Positions 1 to 6,993 of a stretch of 12,125 nucleotides of DNA are shown here, piece after piece. The notes below the pieces were generated by a model that saw only the letters and a program-made list of their open reading frames with translations, had not been told where the DNA came from and made no database searches. This stretch comes from Candidatus Wirthbacteria bacterium CG2_30_54_11. Lineage in GTDB: Bacteria > Patescibacteriota > CG2-30-54-11. The DNA lies in assembly GCA_001873755.1 (NCBI GenBank), contig MNZT01000038.1:1-12125 (forward strand), in the 5' to 3' direction. Numbering within the stretch: the first letter of the stretch is position 1; every line of letters begins with the position of its first letter. Position numbers and translations under genes: made by a program.

Positions 1-1
1 C

Positions 2-1666
2 CCCTCTCCCTCCAAAAAAACCTTCCTCCTTCCCCCCGCCACGCTCGCCAAAGCCCTGTTCGTGCTGGCTCTGCTGCCCCGTGCCATCCTCGGCTGGTAT
101 TTCCCCCAGTTCAACGGAGACATCACCCGCGATGTCTACGCCCTGAAGGAGATTCTCACCGGCCATTTGGTACTCGTAGGCCCGCAGATCAGCCGGGTCG
201 GCGAAATATTTCCGCACCTCGGCCCTTTTCTCTATTACCTCATACTCCCTTTCCTCGCCATAAGTGGCTTCCACCTGCCTCAGCTTGGCAATCTCCCCAT
301 CATCATCCTCGACTCCCTGGCCTCGGTCCTTCTGTTCAAGCTAACATACAAAAATTACGGCATCCATCTGGGAATCATAGCTTGGATGCTCTATGCCTTT
401 GCCCTGAACAATATCTTCTGGGGCAGCTTCTTCTGGAACGGCAACTACGGACCAGCCCTGGTCATCTGCTGCTGGTACCTGCTGGAGAAACTGAAGGTGC
501 CCGAAGTACGCCGCTCTCTCGAGCGACCGTCGCAACGACGAGTCTCGCAAAGCGGAGCCTCGCCGGAGGCGGGAAGTACGAAAAAAGACCAGTTCCTGCT
601 CGCCATGTGCCTGGTCGCTCTGACTCACATGCACCTCATATTCTGGTGCTTCATACTCCCGGCGCTCGTCCTCGCGATGAAGCGGAAGCTGGGCGTCTGG
701 CTGAAGTTCATCCCGCTCTGGTACCTCAGCCTGCTGCCCTGGCTGCTCGCCGAGCTCCAGAGCGGCTGGGCAAATACTCAAGCATTCATACACAGTCAAC
801 AGACTTTGCAGTCCGGCTGGCCGTTTCATAATCTCGTCTATCTCTACCAGACCCTGATGGCCTCGTGGTTCTGGCATGACAAACTGCACCGGGACCTGAA
901 CGCCTTTAGCCTCGGCGAAAATCCGGTCTTCTATCTCTCCCTCACCTTTGTCGTCCTGACCGCCATCGGACTGGTCATCCTCCTGAGGCAAAAGAAAAAG
1001 GATCTCGTCCTGCTGCTGGTACCGGTCATCGCCCTCCTGCTCCTGTTCCCCGAAAAACTTAACGCCGAGCGGTACTGGCTGTTTTCTACCCTTCCGCTCA
1101 GCATCGTTTCGCTCGTGGCGGTATTCCAGCTCTTCTGGCAGCATCGCCGGGGTGTCTGGATCGTCTATGGGCTACTCGCGTGCTTCCTCATTTACAATGT
1201 AACCGCCACCCGGCAGCTGCTGAAGGAGGTATCTGAAAACAGATATGAAGTCGACGGCACCATCATGATCAGTGTTCAGGAAACCGAACGCAGGGCAAAG
1301 GAATTAGTACAAACGACCAGCCTCCCAGCCATCGCGATCATCTCTGACGAAAACACCGCCCTGCTAGCCAGAGGATACCTGCCGCTCCGCTATTTCGCTG
1401 AACTGACCGGCAAGCGCGTCCTGGCGGCCCCCCTGGACCCGGGACGAGATTTTAATCCTTCGTTCTTCTATCCACCGCTCAAAACGGACAGCCTGTGCCC
1501 ATCAGCTGATGAACAGGTCGATGTGCTCTGGATGCATACCAGAGGGGAGACTCCCCCTCTCCCGGCGAATACCGCAGGGAGCGACATCTACTGGGCGACC
1601 TTTGAAGGCAGAGAGCTCTTCGGCCGGTTCCTGGGGTCCTATGCCTGCAGCTCACTCGTGTTATGA
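2..1666 (+). CDS. GT-C / GT39-like multi-pass membrane glycosyltransferase, 5' end outside window
   Basis: The reading frame is open from base 2, so the N-terminus lies upstream; a GTG at 62 is an available but unconvincing start because the first membrane helix already begins before it. About 10-12 hydrophobic helices are followed by a soluble tail of roughly 130 residues. Counting from the GTG, an acidic loop after the first helix (NGDITRDV, 18-25) and the following GP..HLGPFLYYL region match the layout of GT-C/ArnT-like enzymes, which transfer sugars from polyprenyl-phosphate donors on the outer face of the membrane. No donor or acceptor can be deduced. Residues about 148-173 form an odd Arg/Ser-rich stretch encoded by a palindromic GC-rich insert (see 503-580). 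The stop TGA lies 31 bp before the ATPase start, so the two are probably co-transcribed. Family assignment is by fold pattern, not by a diagnostic motif; a generic hypothetical membrane protein remains possible. Confidence 0.7.
   Translation, partial: PSPSKKTFLLPPATLAKALFVLALLPRAILGWYFPQFNGDITRDVYALKEILTGHLVLVGPQISRVGEIFPHLGPFLYYLILPFLAISGFHLPQLGNLPIIILDSLASVLLFKLTYKNYGIHLGIIAWMLYAFALNNIFWGSFFWNGNYGPALVICCWYLLEKLKVPEVRRSLERPSQRRVSQSGASPEAGSTKKDQFLLAMCLVALTHMHLIFWCFILPALVLAMKRKLGVWLKFIPLWYLSLLPWLLAELQSGWANTQAFIHSQQTLQSGWPFHNLVYLYQTLMASWFWHDKLHRDLNAFSLGENPVFYLSLTFVVLTAIGLVILLRQKKKDLVLLLVPVIALLLLFPEKLNAERYWLFSTLPLSIVSLVAVFQLFWQHRRGVWIVYGLLACFLIYNVTATRQLLKEVSENRYEVDGTIMISVQETERRAKELVQTTSLPAIAIISDENTALLARGYLPLRYFAELTGKRVLAAPLDPGRDFNPSFFYPPLKTDSLCPSADEQVDVLWMHTRGETPPLPANTAGSDIYWATFEGRELFGRFLGSYACSSLVL
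503..580 (+). repeat. GC-rich palindromic insert inside the membrane-protein gene
   Basis: An 8-bp direct repeat GAAGTACG (503-510 and 573-580) brackets a GC-rich segment made of small inverted repeats: CGTCG-CAA-CGACG at 528-540 and GCCTC-GCCG-GAGGC at 557-570, plus a CTCGAG palindrome. In frame it encodes a hydrophilic Arg/Ser/Gly run between two hydrophobic helices, unlike the rest of the protein. This resembles an interspersed palindromic element (REP- or RPE-like) that settled within a coding region. Copy number elsewhere in the genome is unknown from this window, and only one copy is present here. Confidence 0.45.
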
Positions 1667-1697
1667 TTGGCCCGGATACCTCTATATCCCACGCACT

Positions 1698-4160
1698 ATG
1701 AACCCAAAACCACCAGCTCTGGTCCTGGGCCTGACCGAAGAAGAAGCTGAAGCCCGAAAGCAGCGGGGCGAAGGAAACCTCTCTTCCTCTCAGGTCAGCC
1801 GCACCTATGGCGATATCATCTCCGAGAACCTGTTCAACTTTTTCAATCAGGTCCTCTTTTTCCTGTGCTTCATCCTGATCATACTGGGACATGTCACCGA
1901 CGCGCTCGTGGCCGTCAGCACGGTCCTGATCAACGTGCTCATCTCGTTCGTCCAGGAGATCAACGCCAAACGGAAACTGGAAAAGATCGCCATCCTGAAC
2001 CGGCCGCAGGCCACGGTCATCCGCGATGCGAGAGAGAGAACCATCCCCCCACAAGAGATCGTGACCGGCGATATCGTGGTCCTGACCCCGGGCGACCAGA
2101 TCCTGGTCGACGGCCCGGTGGTAGGGGAAAACCCGGTAGAGGTTGACGAATCCATCCTGACCGGAGAATCAGACCCGGTCACCAAGCAGCCCGGCGATAT
2201 GCTGTTCTCCGGTACCTTCTGCGTCAGCGGCAGGACGGTTTACCAGGCCGAAAAAGTCGGCTCCGCCAGTCTCGCCAACTCGCTTGTGGCCTCAGCCCGG
2301 AAGTTCAGCCGGCACTACACCGAGCTCCAAAACGAGATCAATCTCATCGTCCGCGTGATCATGCTCATCGCTTTTTATTTCGCCTTTCTCTTCACCATCA
2401 ACTCGGTGATCAAGCAGGTCCCGTTTCCCGAAATGATCAAAATGGCCGTGGTCATCGTCACCCTGGTGCCCAATGGCCTGTTCCTCTCCATCTCGCTTTC
2501 CTACGCCCTGGGTGCGGTGCGCATCCTGGGTAAAGGCATACTGGTCCAGCAGGCCAATGCTGTAGAGTCCATCAGCCATCTCGATGTGCTCTGCATAGAC
2601 AAGACCGGGACGCTGACCACCAATCGCCTCCGCTATGATTCTCTCCTCCCTCTGGGCACTTCGGATGAAAAAGCAGGCAAAAAGATGATCGCTGACTTTG
2701 CCTGGTCTACCTCTTCACCCAACGCCACCACGACCGCGATCACCGAAGCCTTTGCCGGAGAAAAACAGTCCGTGGCCACCGATGTCCCCTTTGCCTCCCG
2801 GCACAAATGGAGCGCGCTGGTATACAGCGAAAACAAGAATGATGTCATCATCCTCGGAGCTCCGGACATACTGCTGACCCAGAGCAGCCAGTCCGGTCTG
2901 ATCCTGAAAAAGATGAAAGTGCTGACCGATAGAGGCCTGAGGGTGCTGCTGCTGGGCAGGGGATCGGTCCGCGACGGATTTGACCTCGGAGGGAAGCTGC
3001 TGCCGCGCACTATCGAACCACTCGTACTCCTGGCGCTTCGGGACGAACTCCGGACCGGGGTCGCCGAGACCCTCTCTGAATTCAAGTCTGCGCAGGTGGA
3101 GTTGAAGGTGATCTCCGGAGACCACCCGGATACCGTATCCAGGATCGCCCGGCAGGCCGGCTTTCCGGACAAAGTGACGAGCATTTCCGGACCGGAGCTC
3201 ACTCAGATGAACCCCGTCCAGTTCCAGCATGCGGTCGAGGGGACTACCATCTTTGGTCGTATCACTCCCGTACAGAAGGAGGAGATCATCAAAGCTCTGC
3301 AATCCCGGGGCCAGCGGGTCGGCATGCTCGGCGACGGGGTGAATGATGTGCTGGCACTCAAACAATCTGACCTCGCCATCGCCATGAAACAGGGCAGTCA
3401 GGCCGCCCGTGCCGTCTCTGATATCACCCTTCTGAACAATTCGTTCAGCGCCCTGCCGTTCGCCGTGCGAGAGGGCCAGAGGATCAATAACGGCATGCAG
3501 CAGATCCTGAAAATTTTCATCACTCGTACTTTCTTCGTCTCGCTCATCATCCTCTCCACCGGCATGATCGCCGGATTTCCCTTTTCCCCGCGGCATCTCT
3601 CGCTGGCCGGCTTACTCATCGGCGGCATCCCTTCCTTTGCCCTGGTCCTCTGGGCCCGGCCCGGCAAAGTACCCCGCCACAGCCTGGTCGCCCAGCTCAT
3701 CAGGTTTGTGGTACCTGCCGGCCTCACCCTGAGCCTCATGGGTCTGGCGGTCTACCTGCTCTTCCTGTCCACCTCCTCGAGCCTGATGCTGAAAATATTC
3801 ACCAGCATGCAGACCAGGACCGCACAACAGGCACTGCTCCATGCGCAGACTGCCGTCACCATCTTCATCATTTTCTGCGGGATATTTCTGATCCCCTTCC
3901 TCTCGCCCCCCAGCGCCTGGTGGGCAGCCGGAAGAGAAGAGAACCGGGACAAAAAGCCGATACTGCTCGCCTGGCTCATCTTCGCCGCGTTCACCTGGAT
4001 ACTCATCGATCCGGATCTGGCCCGTACTTTTGACCTCGCTCCGCTCGGCGTGATCAACACCGTATTCCTCTTCCTGCTCTCGATACTCTGGACTTACTGG
4101 GTCCAGAAACTGTGGACTGACCGCTGGTTCGAAAAATTCTTCGGCCTGAAGTCCCTATAG
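1698..4160 (+). CDS. HAD-IC family P-type cation-transporting ATPase (Exp7/CtpE-like)
   Basis: Complete 820-residue P-type ATPase that should pump a cation across the cytoplasmic membrane using ATP. Visible in order: helices 1-2 (about 45-85), actuator domain with TGES at 155-158, helices 3-4 with VPNGL at 257-261, phosphorylation motif DKTGT (Asp301), nucleotide-binding signatures SRHKW (367-371) and GAPD (387-390), P-domain GDH (474-476), Lys527, GDGVND (545-550), then six C-terminal helices including IGGIPSFALVL (641-651). The SRKW-like motif and the IPSF..L helix-6 pattern are those of the Exp7/CtpE branch; mycobacterial CtpE is linked to calcium uptake, but transport here is unassigned. 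Oddity: the usual Glu of the helix-4 PEGL motif is Asn. The ATG at 1698 is chosen because upstream in-frame codons lie inside the preceding gene; it has no clear SD, which suggests translational coupling. Its stop is 2 bp from that of the convergent peptidase gene. Confidence 0.93.
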   Translation: MNPKPPALVLGLTEEEAEARKQRGEGNLSSSQVSRTYGDIISENLFNFFNQVLFFLCFILIILGHVTDALVAVSTVLINVLISFVQEINAKRKLEKIAILNRPQATVIRDARERTIPPQEIVTGDIVVLTPGDQILVDGPVVGENPVEVDESILTGESDPVTKQPGDMLFSGTFCVSGRTVYQAEKVGSASLANSLVASARKFSRHYTELQNEINLIVRVIMLIAFYFAFLFTINSVIKQVPFPEMIKMAVVIVTLVPNGLFLSISLSYALGAVRILGKGILVQQANAVESISHLDVLCIDKTGTLTTNRLRYDSLLPLGTSDEKAGKKMIADFAWSTSSPNATTTAITEAFAGEKQSVATDVPFASRHKWSALVYSENKNDVIILGAPDILLTQSSQSGLILKKMKVLTDRGLRVLLLGRGSVRDGFDLGGKLLPRTIEPLVLLALRDELRTGVAETLSEFKSAQVELKVISGDHPDTVSRIARQAGFPDKVTSISGPELTQMNPVQFQHAVEGTTIFGRITPVQKEEIIKALQSRGQRVGMLGDGVNDVLALKQSDLAIAMKQGSQAARAVSDITLLNNSFSALPFAVREGQRINNGMQQILKIFITRTFFVSLIILSTGMIAGFPFSPRHLSLAGLLIGGIPSFALVLWARPGKVPRHSLVAQLIRFVVPAGLTLSLMGLAVYLLFLSTSSSLMLKIFTSMQTRTAQQALLHAQTAVTIFIIFCGIFLIPFLSPPSAWWAAGREENRDKKPILLAWLIFAAFTWILIDPDLARTFDLAPLGVINTVFLFLLSILWTYWVQKLWTDRWFEKFFGLKSL

Positions 4161-4162
4161 GA

Positions 4163-4885
4163 TCAAAGCACCTGAGCCGCGCCTTCGGAAAAGTAGTAGA
4201 TATCCTCTTTCTTGTACCCGTATCTGCTGCTGTCTGCTCTGACATGCGGCTCAAAGGTGAAAAAAACTGCTTCGCCCAGTCGTTTTGAATTACCCTCTTC
4301 GAAGTAAATCCTGTCGTTTATATTCTTCTCAATCGTGTGACCCAGGTTTTTCCTGAAATCCAGATTGACGTACCCGTGCCGGACGATGTACTCATTCATG
4401 ACCCGATAGACCTGCTCAAATGTCAGGTCAGGATGAATGGCCTGCTGGAAAAACTGATGTAATATTTTCTCGAACTGCACCCCGTCCCAAAATTCCTGTA
4501 TCCTGGCTGATCCGGCGGACGAGCTGTTCTCGACGACCCGGCCGCCGTGGATGATCAGCGTCCGGGCATAGTCTCCCCAGTATCCATCCACTTCCGGAGA
4601 AAGATCAACCGTAACTATATCTTCCGGATTCACCTGCTCATCCGAGGGCGAGTACTCCCGTCCCGACATAGACAGGATGCTCCTGTTCCCTACCAGAACG
4701 GTGGCAGGCAGCCCATGGTACCAGAATCCCTGCGCACCCTTTTCCCGCTGAATCTTTTCGCACAGGGCTGCGATCTCTTTTTCGGTCTGCCCGGCATGAA
4801 CAAAACTGCGCAGAAGGTCTATGGTTTCCCTCGCGATATTTTGAACAGACCGATAGGCGGCGATCTCATTGTCCTCATCTGGCAT
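4163..4885 (-). CDS. M24 family metallopeptidase (Xaa-Pro-type), short form
   Basis: A 240-residue protein consisting only of the pita-bread catalytic domain. All five metal ligands of the M24 family can be placed: Asp94 (TVDLSP), Asp105 (WGDYART), His183 (NLGHTIE), Glu212 (FTFEPHV) and Glu227 (KKEDIYYF), so it should bind two metal ions and cleave or recognise N-terminal peptide bonds in the cytoplasm. There is no creatinase-type N-terminal domain. The extra histidines typical of methionine aminopeptidase (in VCHGIP and FHE) are absent, which argues against a house-keeping MetAP and for an aminopeptidase-P-like or divergent role. Start: ATG at 4885 preceded by GAGGGG; longer starts at 4906 and 4930 run deeper into the fumarase beta gene. 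It overlaps the end of that gene by 11 bp, so the two are translated from one message. No metabolic link to fumarase is evident. Confidence 0.85.
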   Translation of the reverse strand: MPDEDNEIAAYRSVQNIARETIDLLRSFVHAGQTEKEIAALCEKIQREKGAQGFWYHGLPATVLVGNRSILSMSGREYSPSDEQVNPEDIVTVDLSPEVDGYWGDYARTLIIHGGRVVENSSSAGSARIQEFWDGVQFEKILHQFFQQAIHPDLTFEQVYRVMNEYIVRHGYVNLDFRKNLGHTIEKNINDRIYFEEGNSKRLGEAVFFTFEPHVRADSSRYGYKKEDIYYFSEGAAQVL

Positions 4886-5429
4886 AGTGCTTTTGCCCCT
4901 CAGCATAAAGATCGTTGCCATTTGAGTCATTGATCACGATCACCGGCATATCGACGACCTCGAGGCGCTGAAGCGCTTCTGGGCCAAGTTCAGGCCAGGC
5001 TATGACTTCCGCTTTCTGGATGGTCCGGGCGATCAGAGCTGCTGCCCCGCCGATGGCAGCGAAGTAGACCGCCTGATTTTTCACGATGGCGTCGACGACT
5101 GCCTGACTACGGTTCCCTTTGCCGATCATCCCTTTGAGCCCTCGCTCTACAAGCTGCGGCGTGTAGCCGTCCATGCGATAGCTCGTAGTAGGCCCGGCCG
5201 GCCCGATGACCTGACCCGGCCTGGCCGGCGCCGGCCCGACGTAGTAGATGATCTGACCGCAGATATCGAAGGGAAGCGGTTTGCCCTGTTGGAGAAGTTC
5301 AACGAGCCGCTGATGGACGATGTCGCGCCCGGCATAGATCGTCCCGGTGATGAGGACATTGTCCCCGGCTTTCAAGCTCCTGACTGAAGCATCAGTCAGT
5401 GGTGTAGATATTTTGATAGGTTCGGTCAT
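4875..5429 (-). CDS. Fumarate hydratase class I, beta subunit (C-terminal domain)
   Basis: 184-residue subunit of the two-subunit iron-sulfur fumarase/L(+)-tartrate dehydratase family; with the alpha subunit (6994-7836) it would interconvert fumarate and malate. Diagnostic segments: LKAGDNVLITGTIY (19-32), RDxxH at 35-39, GPTTSYRMD (79-87), GKG at 103-105 and AAIGGAAAL (124-132). Length fits the stand-alone beta subunit, complete at both ends. ATG at 5429 is chosen: it has AGGT upstream, and the longer frame (to 5498) only translates a hairpin repeat into a CLRRNDG stretch, a familiar annotation artefact. Its 3' end overlaps the M24 gene. It is separated from the alpha gene by about 1.6 kb containing an opposite-strand gene and a terminator, so it needs its own promoter in 5430-5660; I see no strong one. 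Tartrate dehydratase is the alternative; the malic-enzyme context favours fumarase. Confidence 0.92.
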   Translation of the reverse strand: MTEPIKISTPLTDASVRSLKAGDNVLITGTIYAGRDIVHQRLVELLQQGKPLPFDICGQIIYYVGPAPARPGQVIGPAGPTTSYRMDGYTPQLVERGLKGMIGKGNRSQAVVDAIVKNQAVYFAAIGGAAALIARTIQKAEVIAWPELGPEALQRLEVVDMPVIVINDSNGNDLYAEGQKHYAR

Positions 5430-5459
5430 AAAGTTACCTGGTCCTGGATATCTCGTACC

Positions 5460-5546
5460 GTCATTCCTGCGAAGGCAGGAATCTCCTATATAAACCATTC
5501 ACTAGTGCTTCAGTGGTCAGTAGATCCCTGCCTTCGCAGGGATGAC
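5460..5546. repeat. Inverted pair of REP/dRS3-like hairpin repeats
   Basis: Two 27-bp arms (5460-5486 and 5520-5546) are inverted copies with three mismatches, 33 bp apart. Each arm is itself a perfect 8-bp hairpin with a 4-nt loop: ATTCCTGC/GCAGGAAT at 5463-5482 and ATCCCTGC/GCAGGGAT at 5524-5543. Two of the three differences between the arms are compensatory (T-A versus C-G), so each stem is conserved. The core (GTCAT-CCTGCGAAGGCAGG-ATC) resembles dRS3/REP-type interspersed repeats known from several bacteria. It sits in the divergent intergenic region between the fumarase beta and DUF4864 genes and is the source of spurious N-terminal extensions of both. Confidence 0.8.
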
Positions 5547-5625
5547 AGTATTATCAACGAAGATAACAACTCAGAAACCGCACCCCATTTGTACCAGAAA
5601 AATCGTTTCTTGCCCACTGGCCTTG

Positions 5626-5634
5626 TGCTATACT
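5626..5634 (+). promoter_or_regulatory. Extended -10 promoter of the DUF4864 gene
   Basis: TGC followed by TATACT is an extended -10 element about 33 bp before the ATG at 5667; a -35 box at 17-bp spacing is poor (TTTCTT, 5606-5611), as is common with extended -10 promoters. An AGGGGG SD at 5655-5660 follows. Confidence 0.55.
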
Positions 5635-5666
5635 GCGCACAGCTATTCAGATACCAGGGGGCATCC

Positions 5667-6563
5667 ATGAAATTCCTGAAGAAGATCGGCAAGTTTCTGC
5701 TCGGGCTTGCGGTCGTCGCGGCCGTCATCGTCGCGGCTGTATTCTACTTCACCGGTGACGCGGTCAAGGTCGTACAGAACCAGCTCAAAGCGCTGCGCAA
5801 CAGCGATGTCACTGCCGCCTACACCTATACCTCAAAAGACTTCCGGGCTGCTACGACCGAAAAACAGTTCGAAACCTTCGTCAAAGCCAACCCCATCCTC
5901 ACCACGAATAAAAGCGCCAGCTTCCCCTCCCGGGAAATTTTCGCCGGACTCAACACGACTTCCACTCTGGACGGCGAACTGAAAGCCCAGGATGACTCCA
6001 CGACCGCGATTACCTACCAGATGATCAAGGAAGATGGCTCCTGGATGATTCTCAGCATGGAAGTGGCACAGGCAGACACCGTCACTACTGACACTCCGGC
6101 CTCCAGTGATCTGACCGAAACCTTCAGCGAGACGGGCTTTGCCTATACCCTCAAGTATCCGGAAAGCTGGATCCCTGCCATACCACAGGCCGGACAGGCG
6201 CTCTTTTCCCCGAGCGACGAGATCTCCGCCCCCACGGTCAATATCCGGACCTATGCGTATGACGATGCCGGCACTCTCTTCACTGATCTCAGAGACTACA
6301 TCAGTTCGAGCGCCAGTTATGGCGAGGTCAAATTCACTGGTGAAAAAACCTACACCCATACCGCGAAGAACGGGACCCAGCTCAAAGGCAAGGAAGTGAC
6401 CATTACCTACGACTACGACTCCATTCCCATGACCGAGCGCATGATCGTGATACCCGGTGTGGTGTCAGGCGAATCATATGCCTGGGAATACTTCGCCTCG
6501 ACCCAAGAATACGCCGGAGGAAAATCTGCGGCCGATGCCATGCTCGAAAGCTGGTCTATCTGA
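5667..6563 (+). CDS. Membrane-anchored DUF4864 / PsbP-like protein
   Basis: 298 residues. A short basic N-terminus and one hydrophobic helix (about 9-28) act as an uncleaved anchor or signal sequence; there is no lipobox cysteine and no cysteine anywhere in the protein. Residues about 31-133 have the DUF4864 pattern (V..QL.AL...D...AY.Y.S..FR, ending GSWMILSMEV), an NTF2-like fold family. After an acidic/Thr-Ser linker (135-155), the C-terminal part begins FAYTLKYPESWIP, the typical opening of PsbP/DUF1795-type domains found in surface proteins. I infer a soluble extracytoplasmic protein tethered to the membrane; no enzyme motif is visible. ATG 5667 is chosen for its AGGGGG SD and signal helix; the frame open to 5505 only translates the hairpin repeat. 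It stands alone on the plus strand between minus-strand metabolic genes, with its own promoter and terminator. Confidence 0.8.
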   Translation: MKFLKKIGKFLLGLAVVAAVIVAAVFYFTGDAVKVVQNQLKALRNSDVTAAYTYTSKDFRAATTEKQFETFVKANPILTTNKSASFPSREIFAGLNTTSTLDGELKAQDDSTTAITYQMIKEDGSWMILSMEVAQADTVTTDTPASSDLTETFSETGFAYTLKYPESWIPAIPQAGQALFSPSDEISAPTVNIRTYAYDDAGTLFTDLRDYISSSASYGEVKFTGEKTYTHTAKNGTQLKGKEVTITYDYDSIPMTERMIVIPGVVSGESYAWEYFASTQEYAGGKSAADAMLESWSI

Positions 6564-6589
6564 CACTCTGACCTGACCACCGAACAAAT

Positions 6590-6623
6590 AAAACACTCCT
6601 CTCCAACACCGGAGGAGCGTTTT
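6590..6623. terminator. Two-way intrinsic terminator between convergent genes
   Basis: AAAACACTCCTC (6590-6601) pairs with GAGGAGCGTTTT (6612-6623) around a 10-nt loop. The one mismatch (A6595/C6618) is A.C in the plus-strand RNA but a U.G wobble in the minus-strand RNA, and the minus-strand T tract (TTTTATTTG) is longer. It therefore serves the DUF4864 gene and, somewhat better, the malic enzyme-fumarase-PPC operon. Confidence 0.85.
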
Positions 6624-6631
6624 ATGACAGG

Positions 6632-6985
6632 TCACACCTTTTTGGAAATCAGAATAAACACCGAGACATACCAGGATTTGACTTTGGCCCAATGCAGATG
6701 TCCGCTGATCGCCTGGTCCCCTGATCTTCCCAGAACGGCATGAATATGTGGTTTACCATCCCGTATTTCACCGGTTCCCGACAGCTCACAGGGAATATGG
6801 TACTCAGTCAGAACATCCTTTCTGGCGTCGTCTGCCGGCATGGTTGAAATACAAAATTCATCCACAGCACCGATCACGGAGACAATAGCTCCCTCGGTCA
6901 ATGCATGTTGGGCTATTTCGTCAGCGAGAACCGCCATGACTTCCTGCCCGGGTCCGATACGGATATGAACAATTTCTGTGGCCAT
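6632..6985 (-). CDS. PPC / DUF296 domain protein
   Basis: 117-residue single-domain protein of the plant-and-prokaryote-conserved (PPC, DUF296) family. Recognisable parts are IGPGQEVMAVL (10-20), the EGAIVSVIGAVDE strand-turn (31-43) and the conserved histidine cluster His80, His82, His96, His98 within KPHIHAVLGR and ISGHLHWAKV, which in bacterial homologues binds metal. There is no AT-hook, so a DNA-binding role as in plant AHL proteins should not be assumed; bacterial members form trimers of unsettled function. The ATG at 6985 has GAGAGG upstream and begins 8 bp after the fumarase alpha stop, so it is the last gene of the malic enzyme operon, ending just before the terminator at 6590-6623. 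A regulatory or metabolite-binding role connected with fumarate/malate metabolism is only an inference from position. Confidence 0.88.
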   Translation of the reverse strand: MATEIVHIRIGPGQEVMAVLADEIAQHALTEGAIVSVIGAVDEFCISTMPADDARKDVLTEYHIPCELSGTGEIRDGKPHIHAVLGRSGDQAISGHLHWAKVKSWYVSVFILISKKV

Positions 6986-6993
6986 TTAACCTC

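Noticed and set aside
341..1144. 267-codon minus-strand frame opposite the membrane-protein gene
   Set aside because: Gln/Glu/Asp-rich shadow of hydrophobic codons on the other strand; no start signal.
1509..1697. Upstream start of the ATPase frame
   Set aside because: Fully overlaps the membrane-protein gene in another frame and has no family-like sequence before residue 1 at 1698.
2715..3596. Long minus-strand frame (293 codons) opposite the ATPase gene
   Set aside because: It lies wholly within an intact P-type ATPase with every motif present; its translation is charged, low-complexity and matches no family I know.
5430..5498. N-terminal extension of the fumarase beta frame (CLRRNDG)
   Set aside because: It translates the hairpin repeat at 5460-5486; the family starts near the ATG at 5429, which has an SD.
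5430..5500. Minus-strand promoter for fumarase beta (TTTATATA near 5490)
   Set aside because: AT-rich hexamers exist but no -35/-10 pair at acceptable spacing; too weak to list.
5505..5666. Upstream extension of the DUF4864 frame
   Set aside because: It runs through the right hairpin repeat and the promoter; the ATG at 5667 has an AGGGGG SD and opens directly into the signal helix.
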